DNA of 19,643 nt from DTFZ01 sp964510055. GTDB taxonomy: Bacteria; Bacillota; Clostridia; Christensenellales; SZUA-584. This document shows positions 13,691 to 19,643 of this stretch, piece by piece. The notes under the pieces were generated by a model. It was given only the letters and a program-made list of their open reading frames with translations. It was not told where the DNA came from and did not search any database. Numbering within the stretch: the stretch's first letter is position 1; each line of letters begins with the position of its first letter. The position numbers were made by a program, and so were the translations under genes. The stretch covers positions 1 through 19,643 of the forward strand of contig CAZDZY010000055.1 of assembly GCA_964510055.1 (NCBI GenBank), written 5' to 3'.

Positions 13691-14650
13691 TTATGATCTG
13701 GCAACATCCAGTACGCTTTTGGCCGTATTTTCATCAGTTATAAGCATGTCTATCGTGTCGGAGTGCAGGGCTCCCAAAATAGACAGTATCTTATGGCTTC
13801 CGGCAGCTATGCAGATAACCTTGCCGGCTCCTTTGAGCTCTTCTTCGCCTATGCCCATTATCTTCTGGTTGTAATCATTATTTAAAAACTCGCCGGTGAT
13901 GCTGAACCTTCGGGCGCATATATCCCCGACCGGGCGTGTAGGGTCAGCCTCAAAAACCTTTTTCATTTCATACGGATCAAACTGCATTTTAGAATTGTAA
14001 TACTCAGGCGGTGCTCCAACGCTTACAAGGGCAACGTCGAGCTTCTTCCATGTTTCGACTATAGACTGCATGGCCATAGTCTTCATGATGATCTCTTTTT
14101 CTTCAATGGTATCCGCAAGAGCGGGAGCGTATATGAAAGAGGGCGTCCCACGAAGCTTTTCCGCCATGTTGCGCACCATTTCGTTCAGCTGATATTCGGA
14201 AGCTATACGGTTCGTCCCTCCGATAAGGGGGACGACATGGATATCATAGAGATTGCTGTCGTTCCTGAAAGCCATCATGCATTCGTAGCATGTAGTGCCC
14301 CACGCGACTCCGAGCGACGAATGGCTTTTTATCTCTTTCTCAGCGAGGAACGCTCCCTGGGTAGCTACCACTTTTGTAAGTATCTTTAATAGTTTTGCGT
14401 TTACGGGCACTACGCAGCAGCTTGTAAGATTAAATTCATTCTTCATCGCTTCCGACAGATCATCATTGTTGATCTGCGGATTTTTTATCTTTATGTCTAC
14501 AATGCCGTAATTCCTCGCTTCAGATAATATCATGGAGATCGAAGAACGCGATATCCCGAGCTGATTGGCTATATTCTCCTGCGTCAATCCGTCCATATAA
14601 TACATCTGGGCAACCTGCACCATTATGTGTATATCATATTTTGCATCCAT
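13691..14650 (-). CDS. SorC/DeoR-type sugar-responsive transcription regulator
   Basis: A 319-aa regulator, probably controlling both the pentose operon and the BMC operon. The N-terminal helix-turn-helix is in MYYMDGLTQENIANQLGISR and SSISMILSEARNYGIVDIKI. The remainder is a SorC sugar-binding domain, typically sensing a phosphorylated sugar, with SLGVAWGTTCYECM, VVPLIGGTNR, SVGAPPEYYNS, GDICARRFSITGEF and CIAAGSHKILSILGAL. The ATG at 14650 is chosen because AAAGGCGG precedes it at a suitable distance; further in-frame starts at 14683 and 14689 lack ribosome sites and sit almost at the transcription start. The gene has its own promoter, an upstream TRAC-N4-GTYA repeat suggesting autoregulation, and a terminator. 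The inducer may be L-xylulose 5-phosphate or another pathway sugar phosphate; that is inference. Confidence 0.9.
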   Translation of the reverse strand: MDAKYDIHIMVQVAQMYYMDGLTQENIANQLGISRSSISMILSEARNYGIVDIKIKNPQINNDDLSEAMKNEFNLTSCCVVPVNAKLLKILTKVVATQGAFLAEKEIKSHSSLGVAWGTTCYECMMAFRNDSNLYDIHVVPLIGGTNRIASEYQLNEMVRNMAEKLRGTPSFIYAPALADTIEEKEIIMKTMAMQSIVETWKKLDVALVSVGAPPEYYNSKMQFDPYEMKKVFEADPTRPVGDICARRFSITGEFLNNDYNQKIMGIGEEELKGAGKVICIAAGSHKILSILGALHSDTIDMLITDENTAKSVLDVARS

Positions 14651-14697
14651 TATATAATTCCGCCTTTCAGTTATCGGATACATTATCAATTTCTATA

Positions 14698-14727
14698 ATA
14701 ATAATGTAGATTCAACATACCTGTCAA
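14698..14727 (-). promoter_or_regulatory. Promoter of the SorC regulator gene
   Basis: On the minus strand TTGACA (14722-14727), 18 bases, then TATTAT (14698-14703), inside the 107-base gap after the kinase gene. The predicted start near 14691 leaves about 40 bases before the chosen ATG. Confidence 0.65.
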
Positions 14728-14737
14728 TATAATACTA

Positions 14738-14749
14738 TAACAATTGTCA
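14738..14749 (-). promoter_or_regulatory. Operator upstream of the SorC regulator promoter
   Basis: Inverted repeat TAAC-AATT-GTCA, with the CTATAAC flank also seen at the other two promoters. It lies about 11 bases upstream of the -35 box, unlike the overlapping positions at the rpe and ulaE promoters, so its effect here could differ. Confidence 0.55.
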
Positions 14750-14757
14750 GGCATTCG

Positions 14758-16272
14758 TTATCCGTCCCTCCAGGCATTATTCATACAGGCTGCCGTTCTT
14801 TTATAAGCGTCATACTTTTTTTCATAGACCGATTTTTTATTCGGGTCAGGGGTAAATGTCCTCGATATTCTCGTAAAAGCTCCGGCAGCTTCAGCCAGCG
14901 AAGAAAATACCCCCGCCGAGACCCCGGCGCACATTGCAGCTCCTAAAGTGCCGAGTTCGCTGACCTCAGACACCTCTATCGGGAGCTGCGTCGTATCCGC
15001 AAACATCTGCAGCCAAACATCCGATTTTGTAAATCCCCCGGCCATCCTTACGGATATCGGAGCTTCCCGGTATTGCAGGAGCTTTTCTATATGTGAATAA
15101 TGCGAAAAAGCTATGCCTTCATATACTGCTCTTATGAGGTGCTTCTTCTCATGCCATCCGCTGATACCGATAAAGCACGCTTTTGCGTCGGGGTCGATAT
15201 TCGTGCCGTACAGGAATGGGAGAAATACTATCGAAGATTCTTCGGGGCTGACGGAACCGGCCATCAAGTTCGCAATATCGTACACATTACGGCCCTGCTC
15301 CGCGGCCTTAAGTTTTTCTTCACCCATGATATTCCGTACGAACCACTCAAGATTTGAGGCAGAGGTCATACTGCCTTCCGTCATCATATAAAACCCGTCT
15401 ATACAATAGACCGAAGTCAGGAACAGATCGCGGCTGTTTGCGGGCCTTTCGCTTATATACTCGTTGATGCCCCATGTGCCCGCAACTACGCACAGCCTGC
15501 TGCCGTCGGTTATTCCTGTCGCTATGGCGCAGGCGGCCGCGTCGTAAAGCCCGCCCGCTACGGGCGTGCCTTGCGCAAGCCCTGTCCGGGCCGCGGCCTC
15601 TTTTGTGATCCGTCCGCATATATCGCACGACTGCCGTATCGGCGGCATAAGGCGCATATATTCCTTTATGCCCAGCGCCTCGAACACTTCTTCGTCGCAA
15701 GCCCGCGTATTCTGATCTATGGCGCTCAGGACAGACATATTCGTGATCTCCCCGTATACCTCGCCTGTCAGCCGGAACCGTATATAATCGGTGCAGGTAA
15801 GCGCCCATCTCGCTTTCTTAAGAGGCTCCGGCTCGTTATCCTTCATATAAGCAATAAGAACGGTAGGCTGGCCCGCGTATAGTATCTGCATGGTCTTGGG
15901 TTGTATCTTTTCATAAGTCCCGTCGCTCATGAAACGCTTTAAATATTCCTTCGCGCGGGTATCGCTGGAATAGATCCCGTTTCTTGCAGGCCTGCCGTTT
16001 TCATCTATGAGATAAAGGCCGTTTCCGTGGCCGCAGACCGCGGAGCCAAGGATATCCTCCGGATCGATGCCCGCTTTACCTATGCACTCCCGAATGGCTT
16101 GGGCGTTCATTTCCCAGAGCTCGTCCATATCGCGCTCCACTTCGCCGCCGCGCCCGATTATTGCTTCCACTTCCGCAGACGCGAAAGCAACCGGGTTGCC
16201 TTCAGTATCATATAATCCCGCTTTTATTACCGTGCCCCCGTTGTCGAGGCCCATCAAATATTTTTTGCCCAT
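14758..16272 (-). CDS. lyxK: FGGY-family carbohydrate kinase, L-xylulokinase (LyxK)-like
   Basis: Phosphorylates a ketopentose, most likely L-xylulose, using ATP in the cytoplasm. The 504 aa fit FGGY kinases. The N-terminal phosphate loop region reads MGLDNGGTVIKAGLYDTEG. VERDMDELW, NGIYSSDTRA, TPVAGGLYDAAACA (D244 as catalytic base), VVAGTWGIN for the ATP site, IVFLPFLYGTN and VYEGIAFSHYSHIEKL follow. From memory of the E. coli LyxK sequence, these blocks match LyxK more closely than XylB or AraB. The neighbouring UlaE supports the L-xylulose reading, because UlaE uses the LyxK product. AGGTGGAGCT precedes the ATG. Upstream lies a GC hairpin in the gap after the cupin gene. Last gene of the pentose operon before the regulator. 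Confidence 0.87.
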   Translation of the reverse strand: MGKKYLMGLDNGGTVIKAGLYDTEGNPVAFASAEVEAIIGRGGEVERDMDELWEMNAQAIRECIGKAGIDPEDILGSAVCGHGNGLYLIDENGRPARNGIYSSDTRAKEYLKRFMSDGTYEKIQPKTMQILYAGQPTVLIAYMKDNEPEPLKKARWALTCTDYIRFRLTGEVYGEITNMSVLSAIDQNTRACDEEVFEALGIKEYMRLMPPIRQSCDICGRITKEAAARTGLAQGTPVAGGLYDAAACAIATGITDGSRLCVVAGTWGINEYISERPANSRDLFLTSVYCIDGFYMMTEGSMTSASNLEWFVRNIMGEEKLKAAEQGRNVYDIANLMAGSVSPEESSIVFLPFLYGTNIDPDAKACFIGISGWHEKKHLIRAVYEGIAFSHYSHIEKLLQYREAPISVRMAGGFTKSDVWLQMFADTTQLPIEVSEVSELGTLGAAMCAGVSAGVFSSLAEAAGAFTRISRTFTPDPNKKSVYEKKYDAYKRTAACMNNAWRDG

Positions 16273-16316
16273 AGCTCCACCTGCAGCTTCAGATTATTTT
16301 CCTTCCCAATGAAAAC

Positions 16317-16337
16317 CGCGGCGCCCATGGCGCCGCG
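16317..16337 (-). other. Perfect GC hairpin with short T-run between cupin and kinase genes
   Basis: A 9-bp perfect stem CGCGGCGCC / GGCGCCGCG with a 3-base loop, followed on the minus strand by GTTTTCATT. It resembles a weak intrinsic terminator inside the operon and may reduce read-through into the kinase gene, or stabilise the upstream transcript end. Confidence 0.5.
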
Positions 16338-16363
16338 ACCTTCCGGATATCTCCCGTTGTATT

Positions 16364-16873
16364 CTAGCCAATAATTTTGTCCTCTACCCTGATGCGTTTG
16401 TTTTCCGGTATTTCCATGAAGACGCAATCGTTGGAATATGTCCTTTCGGGAAGCGCGCACAATACATGTACTTCTCCGCAGCCGTAAGGAAATCCTGCCT
16501 GGTGCCAAACTCCCGGCCTTACCACTACCATCGTGCCCTTCGGTATCAGGAATACTTCGATACTGTCAAACGGCTCTTCGCCTTCCGGGCAAGCCGGGGC
16601 GAAGTGGGCTAAATAATCTCCGTCCAGGCAGATTATCGCCTCGCAGCAGTGGTTGTGGTATTCCGCATTCGTTATCACCCAATCGCGCTGCTCCACTACG
16701 CAGGCAGAGTAAGAAACCATGTTGGCAGCGCCTAACGTTTGCTGCACCATATCGCGGAAGAACTCCACAGGCTTCTCACCCATTTTCGGGCCTTTGGGAG
16801 CCATGACGGATGCGAAAGTGCCGTAAGGCGCGAACGCCTCCATAGTCAGTTTTTTTATACCTACCGTTTTCAT
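16364..16873 (-). CDS. Cupin-fold protein related to ureidoglycolate lyase (AllA)
   Basis: A 169-aa protein whose start, KKLTMEAFAPYGTFASVM, is typical of the AllA family. The core has EYHNHCCEAIICLDGDYLAHFAPA, IEVFLIPKGTMVVVRPGVWH and CALPERTYSNDCVFMEI. The HNH...E cluster and PGVWH are suitable metal or substrate ligands. Nothing else here concerns allantoin, so ureidoglycolate cleavage is unlikely. A lyase or isomerase step on a sugar acid or keto sugar, or sugar mutarotation, is more plausible from context. The ATG at 16873 has GGTGG 5 bases upstream; a GTG at 16882 would place AAGG too close. It starts 19 bases after the aldo/keto reductase stop. Confidence 0.72.
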   Translation of the reverse strand: MKTVGIKKLTMEAFAPYGTFASVMAPKGPKMGEKPVEFFRDMVQQTLGAANMVSYSACVVEQRDWVITNAEYHNHCCEAIICLDGDYLAHFAPACPEGEEPFDSIEVFLIPKGTMVVVRPGVWHQAGFPYGCGEVHVLCALPERTYSNDCVFMEIPENKRIRVEDKIIG

Positions 16874-16892
16874 ATCAGCCACCAGCCTTAAA

Positions 16893-17837
16893 CTATCCGA
16901 TTATCTCTTTATATTTCTTTTCGATATAGGCCACTTCCTCAGCGGTGAGTTCCCAATCCGCCGCGCTTGCGTTCTCGTAAGCCATCTCCGGCGTCGTAGC
17001 GCCCATAAGCGAACCGGTCACTCCCGGCTGCGACAATACCCAGTTTATAGACACCTGCGCCACAGTAGTGCCCTTGTCGCCTGCTATGCCGCGAAGGACC
17101 TCGAGAAGTTTCTGGCATTTCGACCACATCGGCTCCTCATAGAAAGAGTAGAAAACGGAGCGAAGCTCTTTGCCGCCTGTCACCGGTTTTTCCATTTTGC
17201 CTGTAAGTATTCCGCCGCCCAGAGAGCCGTATGTTATTACACCGACTCCGTTTTTACTGCAAAGAGGCACTATTCCGTTTTCTATAGAGCTTCGGTTAAG
17301 CATGTTCATCGGCGGTTGTACAACTGAAATATCCGCTATGTCTATTGCCTTCTGAATAAGAGTCGTATTAAAGTTTGATACGCCTATAGCGCGGATCTTT
17401 CCCTCCTCCTTGAACTTGACCATCAGCTCAAGCGCGGCCTCGATACTGCTGTTATTGTCAGGCCAGTGTATGTAATATACATCGATATAATCCGTCTCCA
17501 ACCTTCGAAGAGAGTTTTCTAGTTCACGCCGCATTATATTTAGATTAAGGCAATTGACATATTCCCCGTAGATACGCAGCGTACCGAGCTTCGTCGCCAA
17601 AACGACCTTTTCGCGCAGGCCCTTTATAGCCTTCGCGACCACCTTTTCAGAAGCCCCTTCCGACCCGTAGGCTGCTGCTGTGTCCACCATGTTTACGCCC
17701 GCGTCTATTGACGCCCTTATGGCGTCGATAGCGAGCTTCTCATCGACTTCCCCGAAGAAATCGTTGCCCATCTCCCAGGTGCCCTGGCCTATAACGGAAA
17801 CATCGATATTGCTGTTTCCCAATTTCCTGTATTTCAT
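16893..17837 (-). CDS. Aldo/keto reductase
   Basis: A 314-aa NADPH-dependent reductase of the AKR superfamily (TIM barrel). The catalytic tetrad is complete: D52 and Y57 in VDTAAAYG, K83 in VVLATKLG and H124 in YYIHWPD. GVSNFNTTLIQKAIDIADIS, VQPPMNMLNR and GVITYGSLGGGILTGK are typical of the bacterial AKR group that includes YajO/Tas-like proteins. GGAGG lies 7 bases before the ATG. It is 60 bases downstream of ulaE. It probably reduces an aldose or keto sugar in the pentose pathway, or detoxifies aldehyde escaping the BMC; the sequence does not decide between these. Confidence 0.9.
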   Translation of the reverse strand: MKYRKLGNSNIDVSVIGQGTWEMGNDFFGEVDEKLAIDAIRASIDAGVNMVDTAAAYGSEGASEKVVAKAIKGLREKVVLATKLGTLRIYGEYVNCLNLNIMRRELENSLRRLETDYIDVYYIHWPDNNSSIEAALELMVKFKEEGKIRAIGVSNFNTTLIQKAIDIADISVVQPPMNMLNRSSIENGIVPLCSKNGVGVITYGSLGGGILTGKMEKPVTGGKELRSVFYSFYEEPMWSKCQKLLEVLRGIAGDKGTTVAQVSINWVLSQPGVTGSLMGATTPEMAYENASAADWELTAEEVAYIEKKYKEIIG

Positions 17838-17897
17838 TTTCTAACCTCCAGTTATGATAATATTTTTTCTCTATTGCAAGCCATATTATCTGAATTT

Positions 17898-18812
17898 TTA
17901 TAAGTCCAAACTTTTATAATCTCCGGTCGGAAAAACCGTTTTGTCTTTCTTTTCACATCCCGCTCCCTTTACGAGAGCTTCGTTCATCTTCTCTATAAGA
18001 AATTCCCTTGCCTTCCTGGCGCCCGCTACAGAATCCTGTTCGCCGTCAGACCACATCTCCACTACAAACGGGCCTTTATACTGCATGTCGTCAAGCAGCC
18101 GGAAAAACCCTATAAAATCCACAACGCCTTCGCCGAATTCCACACGCCGGAACTCGTTCTCCCGCGTATCTTTCAGATGTATGGCGACTATATGGTCCTT
18201 CCCCGCGTAAAAGTCGCTTTTGATATCGACCTTCCTGGATGATAAATTGCCGATATCGGGGTATACGTTCAGCCACGGCGATTTAACTTTATCCACATAA
18301 AACATAGCCTTTTTAATGGAATCCAGATGCGGCGTATCCATTGTTTCGAAAGCCAGCATCATATCATACTGCGCTGCGTAATCGGCGCATTCCAGTATAG
18401 CGTCTAAAAAGTTCTGAGCGGTCACATCGTCGGATTCATTATAAAACTCGTCATAGCCTGCTAATTGAATGATACGCACGCCTATATCTACAGAGAATCT
18501 GATCGCGTTTTTTATAAGCGCCATACCTTTTTCACGTATATCCTTATCCTTGCTTCCCACAGGAAAACGCCGGTTGCCGCTTAAACACATCGTTAATACG
18601 GGAATACCTGTCTCCAATACCGCATTAATAAGCTCCGCTTTTTCTTCTTTAGTCCAGCCCAGCCTGTTAATCCTTTCGTCCGTTTCATCTATGCTTATCT
18701 CAACAAAATCGTAACCCGCGCGTTTTACCAAAGAAAGCCTTTCACTCCATGAAAGATATGCAGGCAGGGCTTTTTCATAAAGTCCAAATAGATTTTTCCG
18801 GATGTCGCTCAC
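17898..18812 (-). CDS. ulaE: L-xylulose-5-phosphate 3-epimerase (UlaE/SgbU family)
   Basis: Converts L-xylulose 5-phosphate (3-keto-L-gulonate pathway) to L-ribulose 5-phosphate. The 304-aa TIM-barrel protein has the UlaE blocks LYEKALPA, SWSERL, DFVEISIDETDERINRLGW, MCLSGNRRFPVGS, IIQLAGYD, ETMDTP, YPDIGNLS, HLKDT, FGEGVVDF and VEMWSD, including the metal-binding Glu and Asp positions. The start chosen is GTG at 18812: AAGGTGG lies 6 bases upstream, and the product then begins close to where UlaE proteins normally begin. The ATG at 18845 lacks a ribosome site and sits inside an operator repeat. First gene of the pentose operon, behind a promoter with three operator repeats. In E. coli the ula and yia-sgb operons pair this enzyme with an AraD homologue, here found in the BMC operon. 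Confidence 0.93.
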   Translation of the reverse strand: MSDIRKNLFGLYEKALPAYLSWSERLSLVKRAGYDFVEISIDETDERINRLGWTKEEKAELINAVLETGIPVLTMCLSGNRRFPVGSKDKDIREKGMALIKNAIRFSVDIGVRIIQLAGYDEFYNESDDVTAQNFLDAILECADYAAQYDMMLAFETMDTPHLDSIKKAMFYVDKVKSPWLNVYPDIGNLSSRKVDIKSDFYAGKDHIVAIHLKDTRENEFRRVEFGEGVVDFIGFFRLLDDMQYKGPFVVEMWSDGEQDSVAGARKAREFLIEKMNEALVKGAGCEKKDKTVFPTGDYKSLDL

Positions 18813-18839
18813 TATGACCCACCTTGCTAGCCCCTCTAT

Positions 18840-18851
18840 TAACATATGTCA
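18840..18851 (-). promoter_or_regulatory. Operator in the leader of the pentose operon
   Basis: Inverted repeat TAAC-ATAT-GTCA located roughly 10-22 bases downstream of the predicted transcription start, matching the downstream operator position at the rpe promoter. ACATATGTCA recurs at 18887-18896. Confidence 0.55.
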
Positions 18852-18868
18852 TTACATTTTCTATAATC

Positions 18869-18897
18869 ACTATAACTTTTGTTATTACATATGTCAA
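18869..18897 (-). promoter_or_regulatory. Sigma-A-type promoter of the pentose operon (before ulaE)
   Basis: On the minus strand TTGACA (18892-18897), 17 bases, then TATAGT (18869-18874). Start predicted near 18862. It lies in the 214-base gap after the ABC permease gene, so the pentose genes can be expressed separately from the transporter. I see no convincing intrinsic terminator after the permease, only a weak CTGCG/CGCAG stem near 18980-18996. Confidence 0.75.
18873..18896 (-). promoter_or_regulatory. Two adjacent operators within the ulaE promoter
   Basis: TAAC-TTTT-GTTA (18873-18884) touches the -10 box, and TTAC-ATAT-GTCA (18885-18896) overlaps the -35 box. Both belong to the TRAC-N4-GTYA type, the second with one mismatch. 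Occupying both would cover the promoter, as expected for repression. Confidence 0.6.
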
Positions 18898-19026
18898 TAT
18901 GGTTCTGTTAATTTTCTTTGCATGACCCGGCCGGTAAAAAACGACCTTTATTACTGAAAGAATATACTTAATAAGCCTGCGCTATTCGCAGAATCTTTTC
19001 ATTTTGTTTTAACGGATATATGGCTG

Positions 19027-19643
19027 TCAGGCCTTCTGCTTTTCCTGCGACAGCAGATGGTTTATCGCAACGGCAATTATGAGCACACAGCCTATAACAA
19101 ACGTCTGCCAGTAAACCGGTATTATCGTAAAGAGGCCGGTGCTGACGCACATTATTATGAGTGCACCTATTATGGTCTTTATTACAGAACCTTCGCCGCC
19201 TGAAAAAGCAGCCCCCCCGAGAAGGACGGCAATGATGCAGTTAACTTCCATGCTGTTGCCCGAAATAGGATCTCCCACAGACATATAGCTGGCCCTGGCC
19301 ATACCGGCAAGCGCCGACAGGAAGCCGACGATTATGTACAATATCCAGCCCCATTTTACAGTGTTGATCCCCGACAATTCCGCCGCAGTCCGGTTGCCTC
19401 CTATAGCGGCCGCATACTTGCCGATTATGGTCTTTCTTTGTACTATTACAAGCGCAATTATTACTACAACGGCCACTATGAACGCCCACGGCAGTCCTAA
19501 GATCACGTCTTTTCGGCCATATTCGTTTATCCAGGCAGGCATGGTCTGATCCGCGTTGCTTTTTATAGACAGAAGACCCTGGGGCACCATAAGGCGGGCT
19601 ATGCCCTTGTAAAGATTCAGCGTTACGAGCGTGGCTATTACAG
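19027..19643 (-). CDS. Sugar ABC transporter permease, RbsC/BPD_transp_2 family (N-terminal part outside window)
   Basis: Membrane permease of a ribose/xylose-type ABC importer; the reading frame runs off the right edge. Visible residues include VIATLVTLNLYKGIARLMVPQG, the RbsC-family region before the last helices, then membrane segments LPWAFIVAVVVIIALVIV, WGWILYIIVGFLSALAGM, NCIIAVLLGGAAFSGGEGSV (the conserved GGxxxxGGxG-like loop), TIIGALIIMCVSTGLFTII and FVIGCVLIIAVAINHLL, ending in a short basic tail. ATG at 19590 is internal, because the family match continues upstream of it. The ATPase and binding protein are presumably to the right. It likely imports the substrate of the pentose pathway, as suggested only by position and orientation. 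Confidence 0.9.
   Translation of the reverse strand, partial: VIATLVTLNLYKGIARLMVPQGLLSIKSNADQTMPAWINEYGRKDVILGLPWAFIVAVVVIIALVIVQRKTIIGKYAAAIGGNRTAAELSGINTVKWGWILYIIVGFLSALAGMARASYMSVGDPISGNSMEVNCIIAVLLGGAAFSGGEGSVIKTIIGALIIMCVSTGLFTIIPVYWQTFVIGCVLIIAVAINHLLSQEKQKA

Noticed and set aside
18940..19010. Possible terminator after the ABC permease gene.
   Set aside because: The CTGCG/CGCAG stem has only 5 bp and no proper T-run; a CCGGCCGG palindrome nearby also lacks one.
1..19643. CRISPR arrays, tRNA/rRNA genes, insertion sequences or prophage.
   Set aside because: No regular repeat-spacer array, cloverleaf, transposase or terminal inverted repeats were recognised.

Overview
The window looks like part of a chromosome from an anaerobic member of the Bacillota, probably class Clostridia. 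The reasons are strong Shine-Dalgarno sequences, TTG/GTG starts, TTGACA/TATTAT promoters, GC-rich intrinsic terminators, and a SorC-type regulator beside a Pdu/Eut-style microcompartment. The exact genus cannot be read from the sequence. The main content is a bacterial microcompartment (BMC) locus on the minus strand (about 3.4-13.5 kb). It is preceded, in transcription order, by a pentose-phosphate catabolic operon (14.7-18.9 kb) and the 3' end of a sugar ABC permease gene (right edge).

Left part (1-3.4 kb): the 3' part of a MalK/UgpC-type ABC ATPase gene, an intrinsic terminator, a dihydrolipoamide dehydrogenase gene with its own promoter and a possible 32-codon leader ORF, and a plus-strand gene for a peptidoglycan-binding domain fused to a DNase I-like (EEP) domain. 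These look unrelated to the BMC.

BMC operon (transcribed 13461 to 3397): rpe, an SDR, deoC2, another SDR, a Gfo/Idh/MocA oxidoreductase, an AraD/FucA-family protein, pduL, an unrecognised cargo-like protein, eutN-3, a PduP-type CoA-acylating aldehyde dehydrogenase, BMC-H2, eutN-2, BMC-H1, eutN-1 and deoC1. No diol dehydratase, ethanolamine lyase or glycyl-radical enzyme is present. The likely signature enzymes are two DeoC-type aldolases, which fits the sugar-phosphate-utilising (SPU) BMC class. The expected core reaction is aldolase cleavage to an aldehyde (acetaldehyde for deoxyribose 5-phosphate), then acyl-CoA (PduP-like), then acyl phosphate (PduL). Four proteins (both DeoCs, the aldehyde dehydrogenase and the 222-aa protein) carry similar N-terminal amphipathic helices of the encapsulation-peptide kind.

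Pentose operon (18812 to 14758): a UlaE-type L-xylulose-5-phosphate 3-epimerase, an aldo/keto reductase, an AllA-like cupin and a LyxK-like FGGY kinase, followed by a separately promoted SorC regulator gene with a terminator. The kinase, UlaE, the AraD-like protein and Rpe form the route L-xylulose to L-xylulose-5-P to L-ribulose-5-P to D-xylulose-5-P to D-ribulose-5-P. The last two steps lie inside the BMC operon.

The same inverted repeat, TRAC-N4-GTYA, occurs at all three sigma-A-like promoters in the two catabolic units: before ulaE, before the regulator gene and before rpe. This suggests that the SorC protein controls one regulon made of the pentose operon and the BMC. The most unusual protein is DeoC2, a canonical DERA with an encapsulation-like helix and a C-terminal CxxCxxCxxxCP iron-sulfur motif. 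DeoC1 keeps the catalytic residues but has lost the usual KTSTGF loop, so the two aldolases may act on different substrates.
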